Below, piece after piece: positions 26,936 through 35,899 of a stretch of DNA of 64,000 bases (position 1 is the first letter of the stretch; every line of letters starts with the position of its first letter). The position numbers were made by a program, and so were the translations under genes. The notes under the pieces were generated by a model. The model made no database searches and was not told the DNA's origin. It saw only the letters and a program-made list of their open reading frames with translations. Source of the DNA: Desulfurivibrionaceae bacterium (lineage in GTDB: Bacteria; Desulfobacterota; Desulfobulbia; Desulfobulbales; VMSU01); assembly GCA_030145275.1 (NCBI GenBank), contig JAQYVV010000001.1:275269-339268 (forward strand), written 5' to 3'.

Positions 26936-27571
26936 ATGACGATGAAAGCGGTTTTTTTTGATTTTGATGGGGTTATTCTGGATTCAGTTAATATTAAGAC
27001 AGCAGCTTTTGCTGCCATGTTTCGATCCTATGGGCCAGAGATTGAACAGCAAGTGACTGAGTACCATATTAATCATGGTGGCGTATCCCGATTTGATAAG
27101 TTCCACTATTATTATACCCAACTACTAGATAAGCCATTGTCGTCCATGGAACTTGAACGGTTGTGCCGGGAATTTTCAGCAATTGTCTTTAATCAGGTAG
27201 TACAAGCTCCTTTTATTAAAGGGGCGATGGCAACCCTTAAAGATCTTAAAAAATGCAATATCCCGGCTTTTGTAGTCTCTGGAACTCCAGATGCAGAGAT
27301 CAGGTCAATCGTGCAACTAAAAAACTTAGAATCTTTTTTCGTTGAAGTTCATGGTTCCCCTAAATCTAAGGAGGAGATAACTGCTGAACTCCTACGTCGA
27401 AAAAAATTTACCGCGAAAGAATGTCTGTTTGTCGGAGATTCAATGTCTGATTATTTGGCATCTACAATAAATAAAATGCCATTTCTCGGAATTGTGCCAG
27501 ATGGCGGGACCTCACCGTTTCCCTCCCATGTTACTATTGTACCAATTGTGCAACTGGCCATTAACATATGA
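26936..27571 (+). CDS. HAD-superfamily phosphatase
   Basis: A 211-residue HAD hydrolase with motif I FFDFDGVILDSV (nucleophile and general acid aspartates), motif II VVSGTPD and motif IV FVGDSMSDY. In nonulosonate and Kdo pathways a HAD phosphatase removes the phosphate left after aldol condensation, which fits a position after the aldolase and epimerase. The ATG at 26942 is equally likely as start. It overlaps the next gene by four bases. Confidence 0.87.
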   Translation: MTMKAVFFDFDGVILDSVNIKTAAFAAMFRSYGPEIEQQVTEYHINHGGVSRFDKFHYYYTQLLDKPLSSMELERLCREFSAIVFNQVVQAPFIKGAMATLKDLKKCNIPAFVVSGTPDAEIRSIVQLKNLESFFVEVHGSPKSKEEITAELLRRKKFTAKECLFVGDSMSDYLASTINKMPFLGIVPDGGTSPFPSHVTIVPIVQLAINI

Positions 27572-28497
27572 AAAAAATGATTCAAATCAATAAAATATGG
27601 GATTTCTGCAGAAATATAAGCCGAATCCCACTTAAAATGGACCAACTGCAAAAAGCTGTTGGGCGTATTGAATATCGTCAACTTCAAGCAACAGGATCCA
27701 AAGATATTCAAAATTATGAGTTTCAAGTTTTTTCACAATGGCAAGATGATGGTATAATTCAATATTTGATTCATAACACTCCTATACAAAATAAAATTTT
27801 TATCGAATTTGGTGTACAGGATTATACTGAATCAAATACTCGTTTTCTGCTGCAGAACAACAACTGGTCAGGCCTTGTCATTGATGGTTCGCAGGACAAT
27901 ATCAAATATATTAAAAATGACCCAATTTATTGGCGATATAATCTAAAAGCGGAATGTGCCTTCATTGATCGCGGCAACATAAACTCACTCATTTTAAACA
28001 GCGGCATTTCTGGGGATATTGGTCTTCTATCAATTGATATTGACGGTAATGACTACTGGGTTTGGGAGGCGATAGACTGTATCAGTCCACGTATTGTGAT
28101 CTGTGAATACAATAGCCTTTTTGGCCCTGTTTCCCAAGTTACAGTCCCATATGATAATAATTTTCAAAGGACGAAAGCCCATTTATCCAATCTCTATTTT
28201 GGAGCTTCAATTTCAGCCCTAAATTCTTTGGCCGAGCGGAAAGGTTATTCCCTCATCGCCGTAAACAGTGCTGGGAATAATGCCTTCTTTTTGAGAAATG
28301 ACCTCCTGGGTGATGACACAATCCCGCAATCCCCTGCAAATGTATACATTAAGGCACAATTCCGGGAATCTCGAGATAACAATGGAACTTTGACATTTAT
28401 TGATTTTGATGAAGGTCTTGATTTAATAAAAGATTTGATAGTTACTGATTTATCTTTAGATAGAGAAATTAAAGTTAAAGAGATTAAACCTTATTGA
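27568..28497 (+). CDS. FkbM-like putative methyltransferase
   Basis: A 309-residue protein. NKIFIEFGVQDYTESNTRFLLQ, then LVIDGSQDN and IGLLSIDIDGNDYWVWEAI match the layout of FkbM-type SAM methyltransferases in glycan clusters, although a canonical GxGxG is not evident (EFGVQDYTESN in its place). It overlaps the phosphatase by four bases and is the last intact gene before the insertion sequence, whose 5-bp duplication lies 53 bases beyond its stop. The substrate is unknown. Confidence 0.65.
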   Translation: MKKMIQINKIWDFCRNISRIPLKMDQLQKAVGRIEYRQLQATGSKDIQNYEFQVFSQWQDDGIIQYLIHNTPIQNKIFIEFGVQDYTESNTRFLLQNNNWSGLVIDGSQDNIKYIKNDPIYWRYNLKAECAFIDRGNINSLILNSGISGDIGLLSIDIDGNDYWVWEAIDCISPRIVICEYNSLFGPVSQVTVPYDNNFQRTKAHLSNLYFGASISALNSLAERKGYSLIAVNSAGNNAFFLRNDLLGDDTIPQSPANVYIKAQFRESRDNNGTLTFIDFDEGLDLIKDLIVTDLSLDREIKVKEIKPY

Positions 28498-28554
28498 GGC
28501 TACCTTGATTTTAAAACTTCACAAATATTAATCAAATCAATTTTCACACTACAT

Positions 28555-30277
28555 AAGGGTGTTGAAAAGTAACCGGCCAAAGGCTGGAAACAAATATCCA
28601 ATCGGCCAAATAGCCGTTTAAAGTTTTTGTTTTTTTGTCACTGCTAGCGATTAATATTACTAACTTGCGGGTGTGTTTTTGCACTTTTAAGCACCCTAAT
28701 TTGAGGGCAGCGCTATTTTACAGCAAGTTATTTACGCCAGCATATACATATACAAAAAATCACAATTGTAGTCTGTGTTTTATCTTGAAACTATAAAATT
28801 GTCAGTTTTTTATCGGTCAAGCAGCATTAGCAAAGAGAGTCTGTTGTTGCCTTTGATTGGTCGATTTCTTTTTCCTTGAACCGGCCATTTTTATCAGTAT
28901 TACAGCTATCGAGCTTAACGTGCACCTGGCCATGGTTGCACGCTGGCTCCGTACTCTTACAGTCTCAAGACCTGTTTGTTTTTTCAACAGGTTAAAAGGT
29001 CTTTCACAATTTTTGCGGATATCATGAGCCTGTTGGATCATTTCTGTTGCAAAGGGTATCCGCTGAAAAAGGCCTCTATCCATAGGGATAAAGCGGTATT
29101 GAGGACATGTCTGGGAGCAGGCACATTCTCCTGTTGTCGCACCACATTTATACTCGTGCTCCTGGCCTTTGTACCCGACATGCTGCATGGGGATGGTACA
29201 TTCATCATGGCAAAAAACTGCTCCAGTATCGCCATTGACATTTTCAGGCAAGGCCACCTTTGCAGACGGTGGTGTCGTAACAATGGTGCCAGTCTTTCTG
29301 TAAAGAGAACCATCTTTGTCATGGTAGGCTTCGTCAGCGGTAATGAGCTTTACGTCAATCCCCATTGCCTGGGCTAAACTAACCAGGAATGGAAGAAAAT
29401 GACTGTCATGATGATTGGCAGGGGCCAAGAGGGAAACAATAGGGTAGCTCTGTCCTGTTTGGGCATTGATAGCAGTAAGAGTATGGAGACGGTAACCAAT
29501 GACATATGCGGATTTATCCCGCTTATTACCATGCTTACCGCAATCACAGTCGAGGTCGTTGTAGATCCGTATCTTTTTACCTTTAATCGTGATAGTGGCC
29601 AAGGGAACCCTACAGTCATTGGCCAGTTCCGTTGAGTCAACTGCATGAAGAACACAATCGCCAAGAAGTCCTGACTGGTTAAAATGATGCAGGATATAGA
29701 CAAGCAAGTTGACCTGCTGCGAGAAAGAAAGATTGGATCTGAATTTACTCAGTTGACTATGATCGATCTTGGTCTTTTTATGCAATGCCATCGTAGGATA
29801 TAATACGGTTGATTATTCCGTCATCGATTAATCTATCAACAAAGGCAAGCTCCTCATCTTTGATATAGATGGAGGAACGATTATAAGTGCTGAACTTTAT
29901 GGTTTTATTGTTATTCGACCATGTCGATATATCGAGCCATTTTATCAAGTTTGATGATCCCAGCCGGAAGTTGTGCTTCTATGCCAAGAAGATCTTCTTT
30001 GGGGGCCTCGACGACTTGGGTGAAATCATATTCGGCTACTGTTTCAGCCAATATCTTCTTGGCTATATCTCTCTTTTGTTTTCTTGCCAATCTTTTCCAG
30101 TTTGGAAACTGTTTTTTTAGTTGTTTTCGTATGCTTAACTTGATACTTTTGTGGTGCATCACAGCCTCTTTTTTTGATGTTTATTCTTTTGATAGGGAAT
30201 CAACACCATCATAGAGGCTTTTTTTGTTTTAACTAAACGTTTTTATTGACTAAAACACTATTTACTTCAACACCTTT
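28555..30277 (-). mobile_element. Decayed 1.7-kb DDE-type insertion sequence
   Basis: The ends are short inverted repeats (AAGGGTGTTGAA at 28555 and its partial complement TTCAACACCTTT ending at 30277), bordered by TACAT on both sides (28550-28554 and 30278-30282), a probable 5-bp target duplication. The transposase reads leftward but is split over three frames. The element lies between an FkbM-like gene and a glycosyltransferase inside the glycan locus. The 244 bases left of the transposase hold only element sequence. Size and a single large ORF fit the IS1182/IS5-like DDE groups; the exact family is not certain. Confidence 0.75.
28817..30162 (-). pseudogene. DDE transposase, broken by two frameshifts
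   Basis: Three pieces in three frames form one transposase. The N-terminus is at 30162-29911 (MMHHKSIKLSIRKQLKK...), a short middle piece (FSTYNRSSIYIKDEELAFVD) lies in another frame at about 29910-29800, and the catalytic part is at 29791-28817. The last piece has HAVDSTELANDC (first Asp), LITADEAYHD (second Asp) and CERPFNLLKKQTGLE (Glu region), with a cysteine-rich insert (CGATTGECACSQTC). With two frame changes the enzyme is inactive unless both are sequencing errors. Confidence 0.8.
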
Positions 30278-30289
30278 TACATACCATTA

Positions 30290-31399
30290 ATGAACATTAT
30301 TTTTGACCATCAAGCCTTCAGCCGCCAAGACTATGGAGGAATAGTCCGCTATTTTGTCGAACTTATTAATTTTTTTAATAGGACTGGAGAGCATGTCGAA
30401 ATTAGAGCGCCGTTTTATGTGACAAAATACTTTGCAAATTCCAGAAAAAAACCAACCGGAATACTTATTCCTAAATTACCGAACTCAGTGGTGCTTTTAT
30501 CTTTGATCAACTCGTTTATTACGCCATTTTTTCGGTATCGAAATAAAGCAGCAGATATATATCATGAGACATACTTCACCCATGCCGACAACTGCCCTAA
30601 ATCTGCGGCTCGAATCATAACTGTCTATGATATGATCCACGAGAAATTCCCGAAAATGTTCTCGCGCTTCGATTATACCAGTAAGAACAAGCTGTTCGCC
30701 CTACATAGAGCAGATCACATTATCAGCATTTCACATAACACCAAGAGAGATCTTATAAAATACTTTGATATTGAAGCTGATAAAATATCTGTTGTTCATC
30801 TCGGCCACCTGCAACGCAATGTAAGAAACTTAGACAATTCACCTAATAGTTTTCAGCAACAACCATATCTGTTGTATGTTGGTGGCCGACGGGGATACAA
30901 AAATTTCAAATCTTTGCTTAAAGCATATGCAGAATCAGAGAATCTTAGGAAAGAATTCCGCCTGATTTGTTTTGGTGGAGGACAATTCAATCAAGATGAA
31001 GAAGAATTGATTGATCAACTACACTTGGACAAATCAAATATTATCCAGAAAGCTGGTGGTGATTTACTTTTAATTGACCTCTACAAAAAGGCTGCCGCTT
31101 TTGTCTATCCGTCCCTTTATGAAGGTTTTGGGATTCCACTCCTTGAAGCGATGTCTCTCGGCTGTCCTGTGATATGCAGCAATACCGGTTCCATTCCTGA
31201 AGTTGTCGGGGGTGCGGCTCAACAATTTGATCCCGCAGATATAGATTCAATTAGGACAGCCATTGAAAGTGCGGTATTCGACAGCGACCAGCGGCAAAAT
31301 CTTATTTCTCTTGGATACGAACAATCAAAGCTGTTCACATGGGAGAAGTGTGCCTCCAAAACTCTAGGGGTATACAAAGAGGTTATTGGGAATGAGTGA
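30290..31399 (+). CDS. Glycosyltransferase family 4 (GT-B)
   Basis: A 369-residue GT-B enzyme. The N-terminus IFDHQAFSRQDYGGIVRYFVEL and the donor-side YPSLYEGFGIPLLEAMSLGCPVICSN (E-x7-E motif) are standard for GT4. It transfers a sugar from a nucleotide donor to a growing glycan. It starts only 12 bases right of the insertion sequence, so its original promoter or operon link may have been cut. It overlaps the following dehydratase. Confidence 0.9.
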   Translation: MNIIFDHQAFSRQDYGGIVRYFVELINFFNRTGEHVEIRAPFYVTKYFANSRKKPTGILIPKLPNSVVLLSLINSFITPFFRYRNKAADIYHETYFTHADNCPKSAARIITVYDMIHEKFPKMFSRFDYTSKNKLFALHRADHIISISHNTKRDLIKYFDIEADKISVVHLGHLQRNVRNLDNSPNSFQQQPYLLYVGGRRGYKNFKSLLKAYAESENLRKEFRLICFGGGQFNQDEEELIDQLHLDKSNIIQKAGGDLLLIDLYKKAAAFVYPSLYEGFGIPLLEAMSLGCPVICSNTGSIPEVVGGAAQQFDPADIDSIRTAIESAVFDSDQRQNLISLGYEQSKLFTWEKCASKTLGVYKEVIGNE

Positions 31400-32351
31400 A
31401 TCTCGTAAAGCATTGATATGTGGTATAGGCGGCCAGGATGGTTCTTATCTTGCCAAACTCCTGCTGGGGAAAGGGTATCAGGTCTATGGTACATCAAGGG
31501 ATGCCCAGGTCTCGGAATTCAAAAACTTGACACGACTCGGCATCCTGACAGAAACCGAGGTTTTGTCGATGGCTCCAAACGACTTCAGAAGTGTACTACA
31601 AGTTCTTAATCAGGTTCAACCTGACGAGCTATATTATCTCGCTGGACAGAGCTCAGTTGGTCTATCATTTGACCAGCCTGTTGAGACCCTCGAGAGCATT
31701 TCATCGGGAGTGCTAAATCTGCTGGAAGCGATCAGGTTTTTAAATAAAGACATCCGCCTTTATAATGCCGGCTCCAGCGAGTGTTTCGGCGATACCGGTG
31801 CAACACCCGCAGATGAATCAACGCCATTTAAACCCAGGAGCCCGTACGCTATTGCTAAATCAACAGCTCATTGGCTTACTAACAACTATAGAGAATCGTA
31901 TGGTATTTATGCCGTTACCGGAATCCTCTTCAATCACGAATCCTGCCTGCGTCCATCTCGCTTTGTTACGAAAAAAATTGTCGATACCGCCAGAAGAATA
32001 GCAAATGGCTCCAAGGAGGATCTTGTACTCGGAAAAATCAATATTATTCGCGATTGGGGCTGGGCCCCTGAATATGTTGAGGCAATGTGGTTAATGCTAC
32101 AACAACAGCAACCCGAAGATTTTGTTATTGCTACTGGAAAAAGCTGTAGCCTGCAAACATTTATCTCCCTGGTGTTTCATGAATTTGGTCTCGACTGGCA
32201 GAAGCATGTTGAATTTTCCAGGGATTTATTCCGCCCCTCTGATTTAAGTGAGAGCAGAGCCAACCCGGACAAGGCACAAAACATTTTAGGTTGGAATGCC
32301 AGTTATTTTGTTGAAGAGATAGTAAAGATGCTTGTTAAAGAAAAAATTTAA
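31392..32351 (+). CDS. gmd: GDP-mannose 4,6-dehydratase-like enzyme
   Basis: About 319 residues. CGIGGQDGSYLAKLLLGKGY is the GMD-type NADP-binding motif; NAGSSECFGDT and RSPYAIAKS hold the catalytic S/E and YxxxK; ILFNHESCLRP is the substrate-binding NHES element. It makes the GDP-4-keto-6-deoxy-mannose precursor of rhamnose, fucose or perosamine. No reductase partner follows here, so the end sugar is open. The ATG at 31392 overlaps the glycosyltransferase stop, whereas the tracked TTG at 31386 has no support. Confidence 0.85.
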   Translation: MSESRKALICGIGGQDGSYLAKLLLGKGYQVYGTSRDAQVSEFKNLTRLGILTETEVLSMAPNDFRSVLQVLNQVQPDELYYLAGQSSVGLSFDQPVETLESISSGVLNLLEAIRFLNKDIRLYNAGSSECFGDTGATPADESTPFKPRSPYAIAKSTAHWLTNNYRESYGIYAVTGILFNHESCLRPSRFVTKKIVDTARRIANGSKEDLVLGKINIIRDWGWAPEYVEAMWLMLQQQQPEDFVIATGKSCSLQTFISLVFHEFGLDWQKHVEFSRDLFRPSDLSESRANPDKAQNILGWNASYFVEEIVKMLVKEKI

Positions 32352-32409
32352 CCAGCATTTAACCAGACAAAAATCTATTCCAATAGGACTTTGCCCACAA
32401 AATACGTGT

Positions 32410-33480
32410 ATGAAGCTTTTGTTTCTCTGTAAACGGCGGCCACAGGGCCGCGATCTGTTAACCAGCCCCTATGGAAGATTTTATCACCTGCCTCGATTGT
32501 TGGCACGTAAGGGGCATGAGGTAACTATCCTTTTATGTAGTTATAAGTGGGAGCCGAACGAGGGTGGCATTTGCGATGATGACGGGATCCACTGGCATTC
32601 CGTTAGCCTCTTAAACGGAAATCCCTGGCGATATTACCGCAAAGTTCTACAGCTGGTTCTGGAGATCCATCCTGACTGGATAGTGGGATTTTCAGATACA
32701 TATTATGGCATGCTTGCTCAACATCTTGCCCAAAAGTTCGGATGCAAATCCTTGATCGATGCTTATGACAACTATGAGAGCTATATTCCTTGGTGCAGAC
32801 CACTGCACTACCTGTGGCGTCGTGCTTTATCAACGGCTGATGTGGTTACTGTCGCAGGACCAAGCCTGGCTGAACTGATAGGGGAAAGCAGGAAGGAGAA
32901 ATATATTAAGGTGGTGCCAATGGCTGCTGATCCCATAGGATTTGTGCCTATGGATGCCCTTGACTGCCGAAAAAAAATTGGCTTGCCAGTTGATAAAAAA
33001 TTAATTGGATATTGTGGTGCTCTTCACCAAAATAGAGGGATATCTTTACTTTTTGAGGCTTTTAAAGAGTTGCACCAGAAGAATAAGCAACTTGAACTTG
33101 TTCTGAGCGGGAGGAAGTTTCCGGGTATTTCTATCCCGGAAGGAGCCCGGTGGTTAGGATTTTTGCCAGATGAAAAAGTTCCTTTTTTGCTTAACAGTAT
33201 GAATGTGCTGGCGGTAATAAATAAGAATTCTAAATTTGGCAATTACAGTTATCCCGTGAAGTTGTATGAAGCAATGTCCTGCCAAGTTCCGGTTGTTGCC
33301 TCAAGTTCAGATTCTGTTCGGTGGATTCTGAAAGACTTTCCTGAACTTCAGGCTGCTCCAGAAGATAAATCTGATTTGAGTGAAAAATTGTTAAATGCAT
33401 TAGAGAGGGGCAGGGTGGATTATGGCAGACAGCAGGGCTGGGATAATGAGGGTGTATTGTTTGAACGTGCTTTGGAATAA
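32410..33480 (+). CDS. Glycosyltransferase family 4
   Basis: About 356 residues from the ATG at 32410. The tracked start at 32332 adds 26 unconserved residues and overlaps the previous gene, while KLLFLCKRRPQGRDLLTSPYG is a natural first strand. Donor-side motifs are LIGYCGALHQNRG and YSYPVKLYEAMSCQVPVVAS. It adds a sugar to the surface glycan. It is the last plus-strand gene before the strand switch, and the neighbouring minus gene ends 46 bases on, tail to tail. Confidence 0.87.
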   Translation: MKLLFLCKRRPQGRDLLTSPYGRFYHLPRLLARKGHEVTILLCSYKWEPNEGGICDDDGIHWHSVSLLNGNPWRYYRKVLQLVLEIHPDWIVGFSDTYYGMLAQHLAQKFGCKSLIDAYDNYESYIPWCRPLHYLWRRALSTADVVTVAGPSLAELIGESRKEKYIKVVPMAADPIGFVPMDALDCRKKIGLPVDKKLIGYCGALHQNRGISLLFEAFKELHQKNKQLELVLSGRKFPGISIPEGARWLGFLPDEKVPFLLNSMNVLAVINKNSKFGNYSYPVKLYEAMSCQVPVVASSSDSVRWILKDFPELQAAPEDKSDLSEKLLNALERGRVDYGRQQGWDNEGVLFERALE

Positions 33481-33525
33481 AAGAGTTAAAACTATCCCTT
33501 GTTCTCCCCACCTTTGCACGTTTTA

Positions 33526-34332
33526 TCAAAAAATAACAGTTTTTTTGGGTTCCTCCTCTTGGTTATTCTTTTCTAAAATCCAGATATAGGTTGGGCAAAG
33601 CCAGTAGATATGTTTCGTAATAAAATTTGCTACAACATATTTTCTCGAGTTCGGTTTCAACATGTAATCTACTGCAAAATCTCCAGGTGATTCAACTATT
33701 TTTTTCGTATAGTCCACAACGGTGAAAGCCTGTACAAGTTTTTTTAACCCCCAATAGGTAAAATGGGTTTCGTGGTAATACTCCCCTTTTTTAGTAAGAC
33801 GCATATAGTAGTGAGCAAGGAATTTAGGCATAACTGAAAGAAAGAGTAGGTTGTGGTGGGGTTCTCGTAATATTATGCGGTTCTCAGCGGTAAAATAACA
33901 AGCTCCGTTTGGCTTGAGGAGACGGTGGATTTCGCTCATAAGCCGCTGGGCATCTGGGACATGTTCATAAATATGGTTGCAGAGAATGATATCAAACTTA
34001 TCTTTAGGGTAATTGGTATTTAAACCATCCTCCACTTGAAAGGTTAGATTTTGTTTTGTGAAGTTCTGTCGTGCGAAAAATATAGCATTATTGTCAACAT
34101 CGATGCCGGCGATCGACTTGCAGTTATCTGCTAAAAAATCTTCAATAACTCCGGTTGATGCGCCAATGGATAGTATTTCCGCGTTAGAAAGATCTGGACC
34201 ACAATAATCCTGCAGAACTTTGAGTATGGTGACGGCTTTTTTCAGCCGTTTTTCAGTGTCATACACATAATTGAAATTCTTTGAAAAGTTGCTTTGGTAT
34301 TCTGTGTCTTTATTCATTTTTTCTGAAAGCAC
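33526..34332 (-). CDS. Class I SAM-dependent methyltransferase
   Basis: A 268-residue enzyme with motif I ILSIGASTGVIEDFLAD, motif II IAGIDVDNNAI and the downstream ILCNHIYEHVPDAQRLMSEIHRLLKPNG, the Methyltransf_11 layout. The C-terminal part has hydrophobic stretches (LLFLSVMPKFLAHYY). An internal ATG at 34317 is an alternative start. It is probably a glycan methyltransferase and lies 21 bases downstream of the minus-strand glycosyltransferase. Confidence 0.83.
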   Translation of the reverse strand: MLSEKMNKDTEYQSNFSKNFNYVYDTEKRLKKAVTILKVLQDYCGPDLSNAEILSIGASTGVIEDFLADNCKSIAGIDVDNNAIFFARQNFTKQNLTFQVEDGLNTNYPKDKFDIILCNHIYEHVPDAQRLMSEIHRLLKPNGACYFTAENRIILREPHHNLLFLSVMPKFLAHYYMRLTKKGEYYHETHFTYWGLKKLVQAFTVVDYTKKIVESPGDFAVDYMLKPNSRKYVVANFITKHIYWLCPTYIWILEKNNQEEEPKKTVIF

Positions 34333-34353
34333 TAAATCTTTGTCTTGTGCGCT

Positions 34354-35529
34354 TTAATGGGCATTGTTTACGGTTTTTAAAAATTGTCTCAATTTCTTAC
34401 CATAATTGTGCCAGGAAAATTTACGGGCATGTTCGATACATTTTTGGTGGCTGATGTTCTGTGGGTTGGAGCTGAAATAATCAATGATAAGGGAACTTAT
34501 CTCCTTGTAGTTTCCTGAATGGACGAGAAAACCTGTTTCTCCATCGACTATGGCATCTTTGACGCCACCTGTGTCAAAAGCAACAACTGGCAGCCCGAAT
34601 GATGCGGCCTCAATGGCAACCATCCCAAACCCTTCCACGTCTCCTGGAGTATCAACGAGAGGGAAAATAAAAAGATCTGACTCGTTGTAAGCGTTTCTCA
34701 GGATATCCTCGCCTACTTTGCCGAGTAGAATTATTTTCTCTTCAAGATTGTATCTTAATATTAATTGATTGATTTCTTCCCCGACAGACCTTTGTTTCGA
34801 TAGAGCATCTTGAGGGTCACTGCCAATAATAACCAATTTAACTTTTGGGTTGGTGGAGATAATGTCGAGAAAAGCGTATTCAATAAATTCTGGCAGTCCT
34901 TTTCTCGGAATTAATCGACCAACAGAAAGTAGAATTTTGGCGTCTAGCAGGTTGTGTTTTTGTCTGAACGTTTCAGTGGGCTGAAGTTGCTTCTTTGATG
35001 GAAGTTCTACGCCTGGATGGATAATGTGTATTTTTTCGGGAGCGATTCCTATTGATTCTACCAAAGATTTTGTGTTGTTACTGTTAACTATGAGATGGTT
35101 AGCTTTAGCTGTAAAGGGAACAAAGAACCTCTGGAATATAAAATTATCGGCAATGATATCGAGGCCGTGAATAAAAAGAATAGATTTCACCCGAAATAAT
35201 TTGCTTAGCATCACAACAATGGGGGCCACTACTCCACTGCCACCAATAATTACATCTGGCTTTTGCCGAATACAAGCCCGAAAGGCTTTTATTGAAGCGA
35301 CGAAAAGAAAAGAAAAAATTGAACTGACCGGTGCTTCGCTGACGTAGGGAGAATTGTTGGTGTAATTTCTGCACCCAGATGGACCTACTAGGTGGCAGAA
35401 ATTATTTTTCGCTATCTCTAAGTATGTGTGGAGCAGCAATTTTTCCATGCCACCGGTTAATGGCGGAAAATTTCTGGTAATTATTAGTATTTTCTTTGGG
35501 TTTTGAAGAGTTTTGTTTTGTTTGGCCAT
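34354..35529 (-). CDS. Glycosyltransferase family 4
   Basis: A 391-residue GT-B enzyme: ILIITRNFPPLTGGMEKLL at the N-terminus (acceptor side), LLSVGRLIPRKGLPEFIEYA at the linker and IFPLVDTPGDVEGFGMVAIEAASFGLPVVAFD as the donor-side E-x7-E motif. It transfers a sugar in the surface-glycan pathway. It is the upstream gene of a two-gene minus-strand unit; a MITE copy lies between it and the sulfatase-fold gene. Confidence 0.9.
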   Translation of the reverse strand: MAKQNKTLQNPKKILIITRNFPPLTGGMEKLLLHTYLEIAKNNFCHLVGPSGCRNYTNNSPYVSEAPVSSIFSFLFVASIKAFRACIRQKPDVIIGGSGVVAPIVVMLSKLFRVKSILFIHGLDIIADNFIFQRFFVPFTAKANHLIVNSNNTKSLVESIGIAPEKIHIIHPGVELPSKKQLQPTETFRQKHNLLDAKILLSVGRLIPRKGLPEFIEYAFLDIISTNPKVKLVIIGSDPQDALSKQRSVGEEINQLILRYNLEEKIILLGKVGEDILRNAYNESDLFIFPLVDTPGDVEGFGMVAIEAASFGLPVVAFDTGGVKDAIVDGETGFLVHSGNYKEISSLIIDYFSSNPQNISHQKCIEHARKFSWHNYGKKLRQFLKTVNNAH

Positions 35530-35642
35530 GATAATGTTTTACTCATTACAGAGGTGTCAAACCTGTTATGGGTATTTGTGGTTCATACTAAAAAGAAGTT
35601 TTAGGTGGCTGATCAACTGAATTAATATTGATAAATTAGAAG

Positions 35643-35794
35643 GTAACTATTCAGCTGCACTCCATCTTCGCCCATTTAGGTCTTCTCGAATAGCACAAGT
35701 ATGCTTCGAAGCCCTAAATGAACGAATATGAAGCACATCTGAACAGTTACAGCCTGGAGTTAAGGGTAATTTCCAGCCTACCCTGAATAATTAC
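35643..35794. mobile_element. GTAACTATT palindromic element with 8-bp duplication (copy 1)
   Basis: A 152-bp element. The ends GTAACTATTCAG and CTGAATAATTAC are inverted repeats matching at 11 of 12 positions, and ATTAGAAG occurs directly on both sides (35635-35642 and 35795-35802). The first 139 bases are identical to those at 63857-63995. Bases 35643-35750 fold into one long imperfect hairpin. There is no ORF. It lies 106 bases downstream of the sulfatase-fold gene's stop codon. The GTAA ends and 8-bp duplication point to mobilisation by an IS66-type transposase. Confidence 0.88.
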
Positions 35795-35899
35795 ATTAGA
35801 AGAAACAATTGTTTTTTGTAGAAATTTTAATGGGTATGCATGGCAATTTTATTGGTTTAGCTGAGACTACATTCGTGTAGTTCTGCTTCACATTTTAAA

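Noticed and set aside
29911-30162. Independent 83-residue gene
   Set aside because: It is the N-terminal piece of the frameshifted transposase, in register with the following two fragments.
32332-32409. Longer start for the glycosyltransferase at 32410
   Set aside because: The extra 26 residues overlap the upstream dehydratase, are unlike the family and come before the natural first beta strand.
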